Part shown: positions 54,561 to 64,000 of the stretch, in pieces
Position numbering within the stretch: the stretch's first letter is position 1
Layout of the letters: each line of letters starts with the position of its first letter
Assembly: GCF_029407905.1 (NCBI RefSeq)
Contig: NC_073628.1
Coordinates: forward strand, 21,605,501 to 21,669,500
Length of the DNA stretch: 64,000 nucleotides
Reading direction: 5' to 3'
Source: Bubalus kerabau
Lineage: Eukaryota; Chordata; Mammalia; Artiodactyla; Bovidae
Made by a program: the position numbers and the translations under genes
Notes under the pieces: generated by a model
Seen by the model: only the letters and a program-made list of their open reading frames with translations
Told to the model about the DNA's origin: nothing
Database searches by the model: none

Positions 54561-55676
54561 ATTATGCTCTCCTTTCTAGGAAATTCAATACATTTGATAA
54601 GAACCTTTCTGAAAATTTCTAAGAATATCCGTTTGGGAAACACACTATTTTTTTCATGCTTCCATCCTTTCTCTGGGAGGCTATTCTGAGAATGAGAGTT
54701 GCGTGGGTACTGCAGAAGATGCCACCACACGGAGACTCCTTATGTTTCCCACCGTCTTCAGGGATCCAGGTAACCTTGAATGTGGATCTTCTCAGACTTG
54801 ACACACCTCTGCATTTGGCATCTTTCTCACTGATAAAGTGTCAGAAAGAAGGGACACTTCTCCAAGATGGAAGGATACAGTACCCATGGTCATCTCTTAA
54901 CATCAGATTCCTCTCCCAACTTCAAAGGTTTAACAGCCTTGAAAATAACCCTGTTTCTACTACTACCCTATCTGAATGGAGGATTTCTCTATTGACACTA
55001 AGTCCAGAGAAGGGTTTCTATGTGAAAACAATATACTAGCCTCTTAACCTTTTGCCCCCTTCACCCGACATTTATTCACAGAGGGTTGGGTTAAATGATC
55101 AACTCTGGGTGCTATTAAACCACACAGACTGTGGGTTGTCTCATATGGAGAAATCTCACTGCCGAGCAGCCACTGGCTGTGTGTCTCCTATTGACTGCCC
55201 GCCGCGTGTGTGTTAAAATCTGCTTCTTGTGCTTTTGTAGCTGAGCTTTTCCACTTCATTAGCCTCTGAGGTGACATCATTGCTTTTGAGCTCCCCCACA
55301 ACCTTGACAAACCCCCTTGTCTCACTTCTCTAAGGGTAGGCCTCAAAATCTGTCATCTAGCTGATCAGTCAATGAGTTCCCTGGGTCATGATCCTTGCGT
55401 GCTGGATCTTTTGTTACTTTCCCTCCTAGAGCACTGAGCTGTCCTTGGAGATGGGAGAGCTGTAGCACTCTTGTGCACGTTTCTCTCTCCCACCTGCCCA
55501 GCCTTCCCCAGGACCCTCTGAACACATCCTCCCTGCATCCTGACAGCCTGGCTTTGGAGATTTTCATGTGCCTCTGTGCTTGGATTTAGAGCCCACATTG
55601 TAAACTTCTAACACTCATGTACTAGGAGATCCCTGAAGCTTGGGTTGTCTTCATGGTGATATAAAGAGAAATTTGT
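54561..55676. other. Unique-looking stretch, no gene recognised
   Basis: A plus frame of 127 codons (54656-55039) shows no domain. No familiar repeat. Confidence 0.4.
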
Positions 55677-55832
55677 TGGGACTTCCCTGGTGAGTCAGAC
55701 TCCATACTCCTAATGCAGGGGGTTTGGATTTGATCCCTGGCCAGGGAACTAGATTCCACAAGCTCCAACTGAGGGTTCACATGCTGCAACTAAGATCTGG
55801 TGTAGCCAAATAAATATTTTAAAAGAAAAGAA
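55677..55832 (+). mobile_element. CHR-type tRNA-Glu SINE
   Basis: 'gggacttccctggtgagtca', 'tttgatccctggccagggaa', 'ctgcaactaagatctgg', A-rich tail. Flanks 'aaagagaaatttgt' and 'aaagagatttgt' suggest a target duplication. Confidence 0.9.
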
Positions 55833-55916
55833 AAAGAGATTTGTCCAGTAACGTGGTCTCTGGTCTGTTGATTGACACTTTCTAAAAAAGTGTTTCTCCA
55901 ATAATAGTCTAGAGCT

Positions 55917-55938
55917 GTGTGCATGTGTGTGTGTGTGT
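55917..55938 (+). repeat. Short (GT)n
   Basis: About eight GT units directly at the 3' end of the following antisense SINE. Confidence 0.85.
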
Positions 55939-56144
55939 GCTAGGTCTCTTCAGTCACATCTGACTCTTTGTGACCCCGTGGACTGTAGCCTGCCAGGCTC
56001 CTCTGTCCATGGGATTCACCAGGCAAGATTCACTTGGTGGGTGGGATGCCCTCCTTCAGAGGATCCTTCCGATCCAGGGATAGAACCCCTCTCTCTTATG
56101 TCTCCTGCAGGCTGATTCTTTACCACTGGCGCCACCTGGAAAGC
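55939..56144 (-). mobile_element. Bov-tA SINE
   Basis: An antisense copy with the 'ttaccactggcgccacctgg' head variant and a short duplication/deletion around 'attcaccaggcaagattcac'. Confidence 0.9.
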
Positions 56145-56326
56145 CCAGTCCAGAACTACTTCCAACAAAATCATCCACAGAGATTGTTTAAAATGCAAAT
56201 TCCCAGTGACCGCCTCCACATTACTGAACAGGATTTCTGGGAGTGGAGCCCAGGATTTTAACAAGCTTTACAAGGGAGTCTTATATATGCTGAGAACCGA
56301 GCACTACTAGAGAACTTTTGAAAAAA
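56145..56326 (+). mobile_element. Probable MER5/MER20-like hAT DNA element
   Basis: 'taaaatgcaaattcccagtg', 'gtggagcccaggattttaac', 'aagctttacaaggg' and 'tgctgagaaccgagcact' follow the hAT-Charlie MER5/MER20 layout. The left part may be displaced by the SINE. Confidence 0.55.
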
Positions 56327-56925
56327 AATTATTGGAGTGTAGTTGCTTTACAATGTTGTACTGGTTTCTACTGTACAGCAAAGTGAATCAGCCATATGTA
56401 TTCCTATCTCCCCCTTTTTTGGATTTCATCCCCATTTAGGTCACCACAGAGCATTGAGCTGAATTCCCTGTGCTATACAGTAGGTTCTTTAGTTGTTTAG
56501 TTGCTCAGTCATGTCTGACTCTCTGAGACCCCCATGGACTGTAGCCCACCTGGCTCCTCTGTCCATGGTATTTTCCAGGCAAGAATACTGAAGTGAGTGG
56601 GTTGCCATTTCCTTCTCCAAAGGATCTTTTCAACCCAGGGATTGAACCCAATTCTCCTGCGTTGGCAGGTGGATTCTTTACCATTGAGCCGCCAGAGAAG
56701 TCCAGGTTGTCAATAGTTATCTTTTTAATACATAATATCAATAGAGAATGTATGTCTATCCCAGTATCCCCATTCATCCCATCCCTGCCTTTCACCCTTG
56801 GAATCCGTATGTTTGTTCTCAATGTCTGTGTCTCTATTTCTGCTTTGTAAATAAGATCATGTATGCTAATTTTTTCAGATTCCATATATATGGGTTAATA
56901 TACAGTATTTGTTTTTTGAGAATTT
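56327..56925 (-). mobile_element. Artiodactyl L1 3' UTR, antisense, split by a SINE
   Basis: 'attattggagtgtagttgct', 'ctactgtacagcaaagtgaa' and 'tgctatacagtaggttcttt', then beyond the SINE 'ccgtatgtttgttctcaatg' and 'tgctttgtaaataagatcat'. It continues up to a second, younger L1 tail at about 56926. Confidence 0.87.
56489..56702 (-). mobile_element. Bov-tA SINE inside the antisense L1
   Basis: 'gttgtttagttgctcagtca' to 'ccattgagccgccagagaag'. Full length, with a short local duplication (gtgagtggg). Confidence 0.92.
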
Positions 56926-57172
56926 TTAAAATTAATTATTTTAATTAGAGGCTAATTACTTTACAATATTGTAGTGGTTTTTGCCATACATTGACAGGAA
57001 TCAGCCACGGGTGCACATGTGTCCCCCATCCTGAGCGCCCCTCCCACCTCCCTCCCCATCCCATCCCTCAGGGTTGTCCCAGTGCACCGGCTTTGAGTGC
57101 CCTGCTTCATGCATCGAACTTGGACTGGTGATCTATTTCACATATGGTAATATACATGTTTTGGTGATTTGA
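56926..57172 (-). mobile_element. Ruminant L1 (L1_BT type) 3' end, antisense
   Basis: 'aattagaggctaattacttt', 'acaatattgtagtggttttt', 'cccagtgcaccggctttgag' and 'ggtgatctatttcacatatg' are the reverse complement of the L1_BT 3' UTR. It abuts or interrupts the older antisense L1. Confidence 0.9.
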
Positions 57173-57489
57173 GAGAGAATGTTTTTAAACTAGTAGACCT
57201 GAACAATTGTTTGTTCATCTAAACACACCTGATGCTTCACAGGCTCTTAAGGTCAACATATGTCATGAGGATCACTGAGGTCATGTGTGCCATTACCCAG
57301 GGAGATTACATGTCCTCCTCTTTAATATTTACAGAGGGATGGAGCTCACAGCTTCAAGAGACTTCCAAACTGAAGCTGCTCTAGTGATCAGAAAGTTCTT
57401 TGTACTGCTTCAAAGCCTCCCATCTTCTCTGCTCAGTTCCAGTTTTGACTCTGAATAAATATATAATGGCCCTTCTTTTACACAGCATG
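57173..57489. other. Nothing recognised
   Basis: Unique-looking sequence between an L1 tail and a SINE. Confidence 0.4.
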
Positions 57490-57500
57490 CTTTCTAATAT

Positions 57501-57711
57501 GTGTGCTCAGCTGCTTCAGTCGCGTCCAGCTCTTTGCTACCCTATGGACTGTAGCCTGCAAGGTTCTTCTGTCCATGGGATTCTCCAGGCAAGGATACTG
57601 GAGTGGGTTGCCATTGCCTTCTTCCCTACCCGGGGGTTGAGCCCACATTTCCTGCGTCTCCTGCATTGCAGGAGGGTTCTGTACCACTGAGCCACTCGGG
57701 AAGCCCATCTA
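57501..57711 (-). mobile_element. Bov-tA SINE
   Basis: An antisense copy with a perfect 11-bp target duplication ctttctaatat (57490-57500 and 57712-57722). The linker between Bov-A and head is shortened. Confidence 0.95.
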
Positions 57712-57722
57712 CTTTCTAATAT

Positions 57723-58917
57723 TGGATCATAAATTCAATAAATAAGCATTTCAAGGCACTCTTTACAAATCCATAAGCCGACTTGGGTTCGGCTCTGGAA
57801 TTCCAAACCTGAGTTTGGGTCCTCATGCTTACCCATGAGATTTCCATAGTGTGATATGGTATTAAGAAAACTTTGTAGGGATGTGAATGCTCAAAGAGGT
57901 GTATGTGTGTGCTAAGGAGACAGCAATGAATTCTTTGCCACAAAAATACCCCTTCATGAAGCTTGAAGAGTGTAGATTTTTTTCCAGGGGCGGAGATGAG
58001 TCAAGGCCATGCCACGGTGCCAGCATGAGTAGCATCGTGGAGATCGTGATGGTGACCATGCACTTAGGAACCAGTGCAGAGTCGTGTGCATAGAAAACGG
58101 GGAGATGGAGCTGCAGGGCAGGAGGTGGCAGGAAGCCACAGGAGAAGCACTTGATGGGAGCAGATCTCCAAGGGCTTTAAATGGTGTGCTGTTTGGAGAG
58201 ACCTCTCACCACCCTGGTGACCTGGGTTGCCTTTCCACATTGCCTCCTTTTCCCCTTAACTACTGCAGGCTTCTCCGTGGCCCTTTCCAACACTTGCTGT
58301 TTCTCTTGTCTCCTCCTCAACTGCCGAGAAGTAAGGCCCCAGACTCAGTATCTGACTCAGTCCCTGTTTGGAAGAAAAGAACAAAGTAAAGTAACAAACC
58401 TTAAGGACTTTGGCTTAAACAAGAGGAGATGTATTACTTTTAACTAAAAGGACACGTGCTCTAATGGGGAGCCATATATGCTGAGTTGGCGTGTTAGTAG
58501 ATGGGGCTCAGTGGACAGACCTTCCAGGTCTCTCTTAATTCTCACTTCCTGTCTCTCCTGCATAATCATCCAACTCCCAGCAGATCATATGCAGAGGGGT
58601 GAGGGGCTCTGCAGCCATGGTCCCTGAACCTAGGGTCTCCATAGGTTTCTTTGTTTGAGTGACTTTTAAAGTTTCTGTTACACTGGAAACCTGCCACTTA
58701 AAATGCATCCATTAGTCCAGGCATGTGATAGGAAATTTTCCATCACTCAGGGAGTCACGGAAGGGGGTACAGAATCAGCTATTCACTGCACTGGAGGCAG
58801 CCAGGAATGTCCAGGATGGCTCTTGGCATTGCAACATATGTTGGCATCACCAAAAAGCATGAAAAATAATGGAACTAAGAACAAATATCGTTTATCAACA
58901 CATATATATGCAATCTA
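57723..58917. other. Unique-looking stretch, no gene recognised
   Basis: Frames up to 101 codons (58084-58389 plus) have no known domain. No repeats recognised. Confidence 0.4.
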
Positions 58918-59273
58918 GAAAGATGGTACAGGCGAGCCTATTTGCAGGGCAACAATGGAGACACAGAATAGAGAAGAGACTTGTGGACATAGTGAAGGAA
59001 GGAGCAGGTGGGATGAATTGAGAGAGTAGCCTGGAAACATGCATAATACCATCTGTAAAATAGATAGCCAGTAGCAATTCGCTGTATGATGCAGGGAGCT
59101 CAAACCTGGGCTCTGTGACAACCTAGAGGGGTGGGATGGGGTGTGAGGAGGGAGGGAGGTTCAAGAGGGAGGGGACATATGCATACCTATAGCTGATTAT
59201 TGTTGAGGTATGGCAGAAACCAACACCATTTTGTAAAGCGATTATCCTCCAATTAAAAAAAATAAACAAAGAA
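58918..59273 (+). mobile_element. Artiodactyl L1 3' end, about 355 bp
   Basis: 'ggcgagcctatttgcagggc', 'gacttgtggacatagtgaag', 'gtaaaatagatagccagtag', 'ctgtgacaacctagaggggt' and 'gcgattatcctccaatt' plus an A-rich tail. It is the longest plus-strand example of this L1 tail in the window. Confidence 0.88.
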
Positions 59274-59987
59274 ATGTAAGCAGTAAAAAAGAGATTGTTG
59301 GCAAGCACAGAGTTTAGGGCCTTCGTTTCGCCTGCATCCTTCAGTATCTCTTTCCCCTGGTTACAATCACACACACACAAAGGGCAGGGTGGACCAGCCG
59401 GCCCAGCATTTTGTAACAGCAAGATGCAAATACACAGGTATGATTTGTGTCCTGAGTTCAGCTGACCAGGGAAGTGAGCGATGCTGTAACTGTGGGGTTA
59501 GATTTATGCCCACCAGACCACCCCACATTGCTTTAGCAGGATGAAATTCAAAAATGCCCCCTACTGAGCCGGAGGCCTGCAGTTCCTGATCTCAAGGAGA
59601 CAAAGGTGATGCATGCACCTGCTCCTACTTTAACAAGTGGCTGGCAATTTTTAGATACATTTGAAAGGATCCTTCAGTGAATAGTGTTCTCAGAGAATGT
59701 CAAGAGGACATGCGTCAGGGCAAGCGCGAAGTTTCCAGGACTAGAGTGCTCATTTCCCAGATGTTCCAGGGTACAAAGAAATGTTACAGAATATGACCTT
59801 ATCAGGGGCCGATTTAGCACCTGCCCCCGCCCACCCTTGCACCCTAGGAAAGTTCCTGAGGGGATCTTCCATGCTCCAAGCACTGCTTACTTAGCTCACC
59901 CTACTTTTAGTTCATCCATGCTTTCCCAGACATTTTGACACTTGTTTTTCAAAACCAGGCACTTTTTTTTTTAAGTTGCATTTTAAC
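59274..59987. other. Unique-looking stretch
   Basis: No exon or repeat recognised. A short T-tract occurs at 59963-59972. Confidence 0.4.
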
Positions 59988-60260
59988 AGAGAAGGCAATG
60001 GCATCCCACTCCAGTACTCTTGCCTGGAAAATCCCATGGATGGAGGAGCCTGGTGGGCTGCAGTCCATGGGGTTGCTAAGAGTTGGACACAACTGAGCGA
60101 CTTCACTTTCAATTTTCACTTTCATGCATTGGAGAAGGAAATGGCAACCCACTCCAGTGTTCTTGCCTGGAGAATCCCAGGGACGGCGGAGCCTGGTGGG
60201 CTGCCGCCTATGGGGTTGCACAGAGTCGGACACGACTGAAGTGACTTAGCAGTAGCAGCA
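59988..60260 (+). mobile_element. Bov-A2 SINE, full length
   Basis: 'agagaaggcaatggcatccc' to 'gacttagcagtagcagca', a plus dimer nearly identical in layout to the copy at 20.7 kb. Confidence 0.95.
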
Positions 60261-62028
60261 ACAGCTTTAAGGAAAACCAGCTCACCCAAATGCTGAGACA
60301 GGCCCTAGCCTAGGACCTTCTGTCTCAGGGATCATGAACAAGGAAAGCACAGTAGGGTTGGGTCAGAACCAGGCTCCTTGGCCAGGAAGCCAGGTCTGAA
60401 TTGGGGGTGCATCATGCCAGCCTGTTCATAGGCTCTGCAGCTCTTTGACAAGGGCACTGATCTGGAAGAGCTTGGAGAAAAGTAATGGGATCGGCTGGCA
60501 CCTGAGTGCGGCCCCTTTAGCAGAACATGAGAAACGAGAGGCAGCTGCACACGGAGTTCAGCCATTTATGCCACTTGGACCCATTCCGGCTAATCAAAGA
60601 TACACTCCCATTAGGTACATAACACTGGCACTGTGATTGGTGGAGGAGCAAAGGACTTGTCAGCGGAGAGAGTATTGGCTGTCACTCCTGCTCTCAAGCT
60701 GCCTGCCTATTTGCGATTTTATTTTCAGATGTGATTGACAGCTGGATGGCTCTGACATTCTCGGCGCAAACATACAGCCTGTTATTATGCTTGCATTAAC
60801 ATTTTGATAAACACACGGTGCAGCGTTGGAAAAGTAATTACATGTCATCACTTCAGTGCTTCATCAAAGAAAAGTTTACTGTGTAATTGCTCTGTGATTT
60901 ACCTAGGTAGAATGTGTTACATTCCACAAAGGCTCTCTCTATTTAATGGTTTACATTTACTCTTTAAAACACACAAGATCCCTTCCCAGGGGCTTCCTTG
61001 GTCTAAAATAAACTTGGCAATATAATTTAGCTTTCCATAAATACACTTAGATATTACTGTGGAGTACTTTTGCATAATAGTTATTTAATGCTGAGTGTAA
61101 ATATGCAACACATTATATTGGCTGAGCTATCAAAAGAAAGAACTTTTTGACGATGAGGAAAAAGGAGGATATTGTTACATATTGTTACCTTGGTTTCTGC
61201 ATTAAGAAAAGGGCCTTTTGCTCTTATATTTATATCCATGCTTTTCACAATGACATCTAATTTTACAATAAAGTGACTTGAGCTGAAGCGCCGAGCAGTA
61301 GAATCTAAAATATTGGTTCTTGTTAGCGTTTAAAGAGCTCTTGTGATGTGGTGCTGAAAGAGGTATGTTCTGGAGGAAAGCACACATGATTGCAGGGTAC
61401 TTGGAAACTGGAGACGAAGGGACAGTTTGACTGATGTTCACTCAGTGGATCTGTCTGAACGGCTGGAAATTCAGGGAGCAAAAGGTGGGAGGGGGAAGGG
61501 ATGGGTAGAACCACATAGTTGTCAAAAGCCTCCAACAGAATCTCAGAAGGTAAATTGCATTTATGGCTGATACAGGTAGGGCACTTTGATTGGCATGTGC
61601 TTTGTGATTATTGAGAGGCAAATCCTTACAGCTGCAGCCAAGATCAAATAGGTAAAACTTTTCTAGGATGCTCAGTGATCATGTGGATGTCTAGATTAGC
61701 CTGCATTCAAGAAAGGATAGGTGCAGAGAAGGGACAAAGAGGAGAGGGTGGGCTGGATGACCTCTAGCTTCCTACTTGAGGGGTCTCCTTGGGCACGATG
61801 CTTCCTGATAAATACTGCAGCTTCCTCCTTGAACAACTGAGATGGGGAGTGGGGGCAATGCTCTTTTCTGAGACGGGTCAGCCGCTCAGTAAGGGACGTG
61901 GAGGTGTAGGTCTCTGGAGAGGGATACTTCTGGGTCATGAGATCAGTTGAGTCCTTGACATGACCTTTATCATGAATCTAAGTGGTCTCTTTGCCAAAGG
62001 GTTATTCTCTCGGATGACCCACCTGGTC
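60261..62028. other. Repeat-poor stretch, best candidate conserved noncoding element
   Basis: No repeats and no exon over 1.7 kb. 60640-61130 is AT-rich and carries tgattgacag (60732-60741), the PBX-PREP/MEIS composite consensus. Also present are a 'ttgataaacac' forkhead-type word near 60802 and 'gtgtaattgctctgtgattt' near 60881. Conservation cannot be tested here. Confidence 0.4.
60732..60741 (+). promoter_or_regulatory. Candidate PBX-PREP/MEIS composite binding site
   Basis: The ten bases tgattgacag equal the established TALE composite consensus (PBX half-site TGAT, MEIS/PREP half-site TGACAG). A 10-mer is expected by chance about once per 0.5 Mb per strand pair, so context matters. No occupancy evidence is available. 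Confidence 0.3.
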
Positions 62029-62041
62029 CTGTGCTGTGCTG

Positions 62042-62322
62042 TGCTTAGTTGCACAATCGTGTCCGACTTTTTGCAACCCCATGGACTGTAGCTGCCAGGC
62101 TCCTCTATCCATGGGATTCTCCAGGCAAGAATATTGGAGTGGGATGCCCTCCTCCAGAAGATCTTCCAAACCCAGGTATCAAATTCAGGTCTCCTGCATT
62201 ACAGGCAGAGATTCTTTACCATCTCAGCCACCAAGAAAACCCAAGAATACTGGAGTGGGTAGCCTATCCCTTCTCCAGGAGAACTTCCTGACCCAGGAAT
62301 TTAACCGGGGTCTCCTGCTGTA
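62042..62322 (-). mobile_element. Bov-tA SINE plus partial second head unit
   Basis: The antisense copy 62042-62238 is followed without spacing by 'aagaatactggagtgggtag' to 'ggggtctcctgctgt', a second partial head/Bov-A unit. It is preceded by three GTGCT units (62031-62046). This is a composite SINE form. Confidence 0.88.
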
Positions 62323-62478
62323 CCGACGTTAAATGAATGAACCACAAAATTCTAGGTGAAATCCAAAGGCTTTTGATTCTCTGGCTGTTATCCTTTTTGG
62401 GATCACTCACGGCTGCATGGTAAGAGGTTTAACAGTGAGCAAGCTGGGAAGAAATGGAAAAGATTGCAGCCTGATCTT
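62323..62478. other. Short unrecognised stretch
   Basis: Unique-looking sequence between the SINE and the young L1 tail. Confidence 0.4.
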
Positions 62479-62493
62479 GAAAAGGAAGGTGGG

Positions 62494-62605
62494 TACACAT
62501 GTGTACCTGTGGCGGATTCATTTTGATATTTGGCAAATCTAATACAGTTATGTAAAGTTTAAAAATAAAATAAAATTAAAAAAAAAAAAAAAAAAAAAAA
62601 AATAA

Positions 62606-62643
<38 letters not shown>
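62494..62643 (+). mobile_element. Young ruminant L1 (L1_BT) 3' end with long two-part A-tail
   Basis: 'acctgtggcggattcatttt', 'gatatttggcaaatctaata' and 'agtttaaaaataaaataaaa', then two long A-runs (about 62578-62602 and 62615-62643) separated by 'taatacatttt'. Perfect 15-bp target duplication gaaaaggaaggtggg at 62479-62493 and 62644-62658. The intact tail and duplication indicate recent insertion. Confidence 0.95.
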
Positions 62644-62645
<2 letters not shown>

Positions 62646-62658
62646 AAAGGAAGGTGGG

Positions 62659-64000
62659 AAACTGGCATTCAGACAAAGATGAAGAGGAGCAGTGAAAGGA
62701 TCAGAAGCAGGTGAGGGCCATGGTCTTGATCAGAAGAGCCTGTAGTCATCCCAACAGCATGACATCTATTCAGCTGGGTCTTAAAAGCAACCGCAACTGT
62801 ATCAGCTGCTTCTCCAGTGCAGCTGGCAGCCACAAAAAAGAAACAGTTAAAAACACGCATTTCCAGATGTGTATAACGGTTCAATAATTCCACATTAGTG
62901 TGTATTAATCCTCTCTGGAAATTGGCATTAACTCGGCTTTAGCACCAGTCTAAATAAACACGTCAGCTCTTTGAGCGGGGGCTTCTTTGCATAACAGCTG
63001 CATGGAGCATCTGCATCCTGGTTATAGGTTCCCTCTACATTACCTCTGAAATGAGCTCCACTTTCCCACTTTACATTTAGCCGGACTCAGAATACTCTCT
63101 CCTTTGGCTGTCACTGATGAGAAGAAAGATGCCATTGTAATTGCCAGTTGGCCTGCAGAGTAATGCCCTGTAATTGACAAAGATTGCTTAGTTGCAAGAA
63201 AGAAAGATACGCTGATTAAGAGACATCATCTTCAATATTGCATTTAACCCTCAGTCTTTTTCCCCTTTACTTTTCACCTGAGCCCTGAAAAGGATGTCTT
63301 GCCTTCTTTGCTGTGCTGTTTTACTCTTTATGGGAGAAAAAAAAGAAGTGCAGTGAGGTCCACAGGGGAACACTTGGTCCCTGGAGAGTAATTTCACTGA
63401 GTTGGGAGACTTAAAAGCTTTAATATGGTTATATGCTGAACTATCCAAAAACAGAATTTGTTCCCCATCACATTTAACGCATCCTTTGACCTGCCAATCC
63501 CACGGTGGCCAAGGCTTATTCCATTTTTCATCCTTGCCTCAAACTACTAGGTCAGATCTTTAGATCTTCATTATTCTTGGAGGGCTGTTTGTACGTGTGT
63601 GTGCAAGTGTGTGTGTGACTTTGCTCCTGAATTCAGGGTTGTGTGTGTTGCATTTTTCCTTGAGAATCACATTGACTTTTTTTTTTTCAGAGAGCTTTAA
63701 AAAATTGCACTGTTAGAAAGAAAATATATGGGTTAAAATGCATTTTTCATGTCCTTTCATGCTTTATTGATTTTTTCACTCGTTTTTCTTACAAAAGAAA
63801 GTTTTAATGCAGTTTTTGGGGAAAAAAACAGCAATTGCTCCCTCCCCAGGAATAAAAATACTGGACACCTTGCTTAAGAGATCAGCAGCATATATATCTA
63901 TATCAGCATCTGTATATAATGGGGGTGGGAGGTGGTGAAACTCCATTAGTCACCCGTAACACAGCTGTTCCCGAGACACACTATTTTAATAGCTACAGGG
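62659..64000. other. Repeat-poor stretch, candidate conserved noncoding DNA
   Basis: No exon or repeat recognised. 62880-63290 contains 'tgtgtattaatcctc' (TAATCC), 'tgtaattgccagttggc' and 'ctgtaattgacaaag' words. Short GT-rich text occurs at 63596-63618. Nothing else is seen to the window end. Confidence 0.4.

Noticed and set aside
1..64000. Endogenous retrovirus or LTR provirus
   Set aside because: I looked for LTR pairs, primer-binding sites and gag/pol/env-like frames and saw none. All reverse-transcriptase remnants here are BovB or L1.

Overview
The window is ruminant nuclear DNA (cattle, sheep, goat or a close relative). The evidence is the repeat content. It holds dozens of Bov-tA and Bov-A2 SINEs (the tRNA-Glu-headed and the headless dimeric Bov-A families), several BovB (RTE-type) LINE fragments, ruminant/artiodactyl L1 3' ends, and CHR-type tRNA-Glu SINEs. 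Older mammal-wide repeats (L1M, L2, MIR, MER5A, Tigger1) lie underneath. I cannot tell the species from sequence alone. I find no host protein-coding exon, no rRNA, no functional tRNA or other RNA gene, no LTR provirus and no CpG island. It reads as intergenic or deep intronic DNA. The open reading frames are short. The recognisable ones are remnants of transposon enzymes; many others run through SINEs or simple repeats.

Layout. 1-2.8 kb: an antisense ancient L1 carrying three younger insertions. 3-5.2 kb: L1 tails, then unique DNA with a perfect 28-bp palindrome. 5.2-12.3 kb: L2 remnants, SINEs, a pyrimidine-rich tract and CA/GT microsatellites. 12.3-17 kb: MIR, MER5A and BovB pieces. 17.5-18.1 kb: a head-to-tail SINE cluster. 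19-24.3 kb: SINEs and two BovB 5'-region fragments in opposite orientations. 25.5-27 kb: a 1-kb BovB 3' part with a readable reverse-transcriptase remnant, next to L2. 28-42.6 kb: mixed SINEs and L1 tails, including an inverted SINE pair and a SINE with an unusually long flanking duplication. 44.3-45.7 kb: a BovB inserted in a CA microsatellite. 47.7-51.9 kb: L1 tails, MIR and a Tigger1 with both ends present. 53-60.3 kb: SINEs, CHR elements and nested L1s. 62-62.7 kb: a young-looking L1 tail with a perfect 15-bp target duplication. Repeat-poor, TAATT-rich stretches near 31.9, 43.6, 48.7, 60.7 and 63 kb look like candidate conserved noncoding elements, which would fit a developmental gene desert. 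That is inference and needs cross-species alignment.

No genes work together here. The biology that can be read is the history of retrotransposition: L2/MIR/MER5/Tigger first, then L1M, then artiodactyl L1 and CHR, then BovB/Bov-tA/Bov-A2, then the youngest ruminant L1 tails. Target-site duplications can be read for many insertions. I saw no undescribed functional system. The most checkable oddities are the 28-bp palindrome, the long duplication around the SINE at 41.4-41.6 kb, identical stop codons shared by separate BovB copies, the two-part A-tail of the young L1, and a PBX-PREP/MEIS consensus site in a candidate conserved element.
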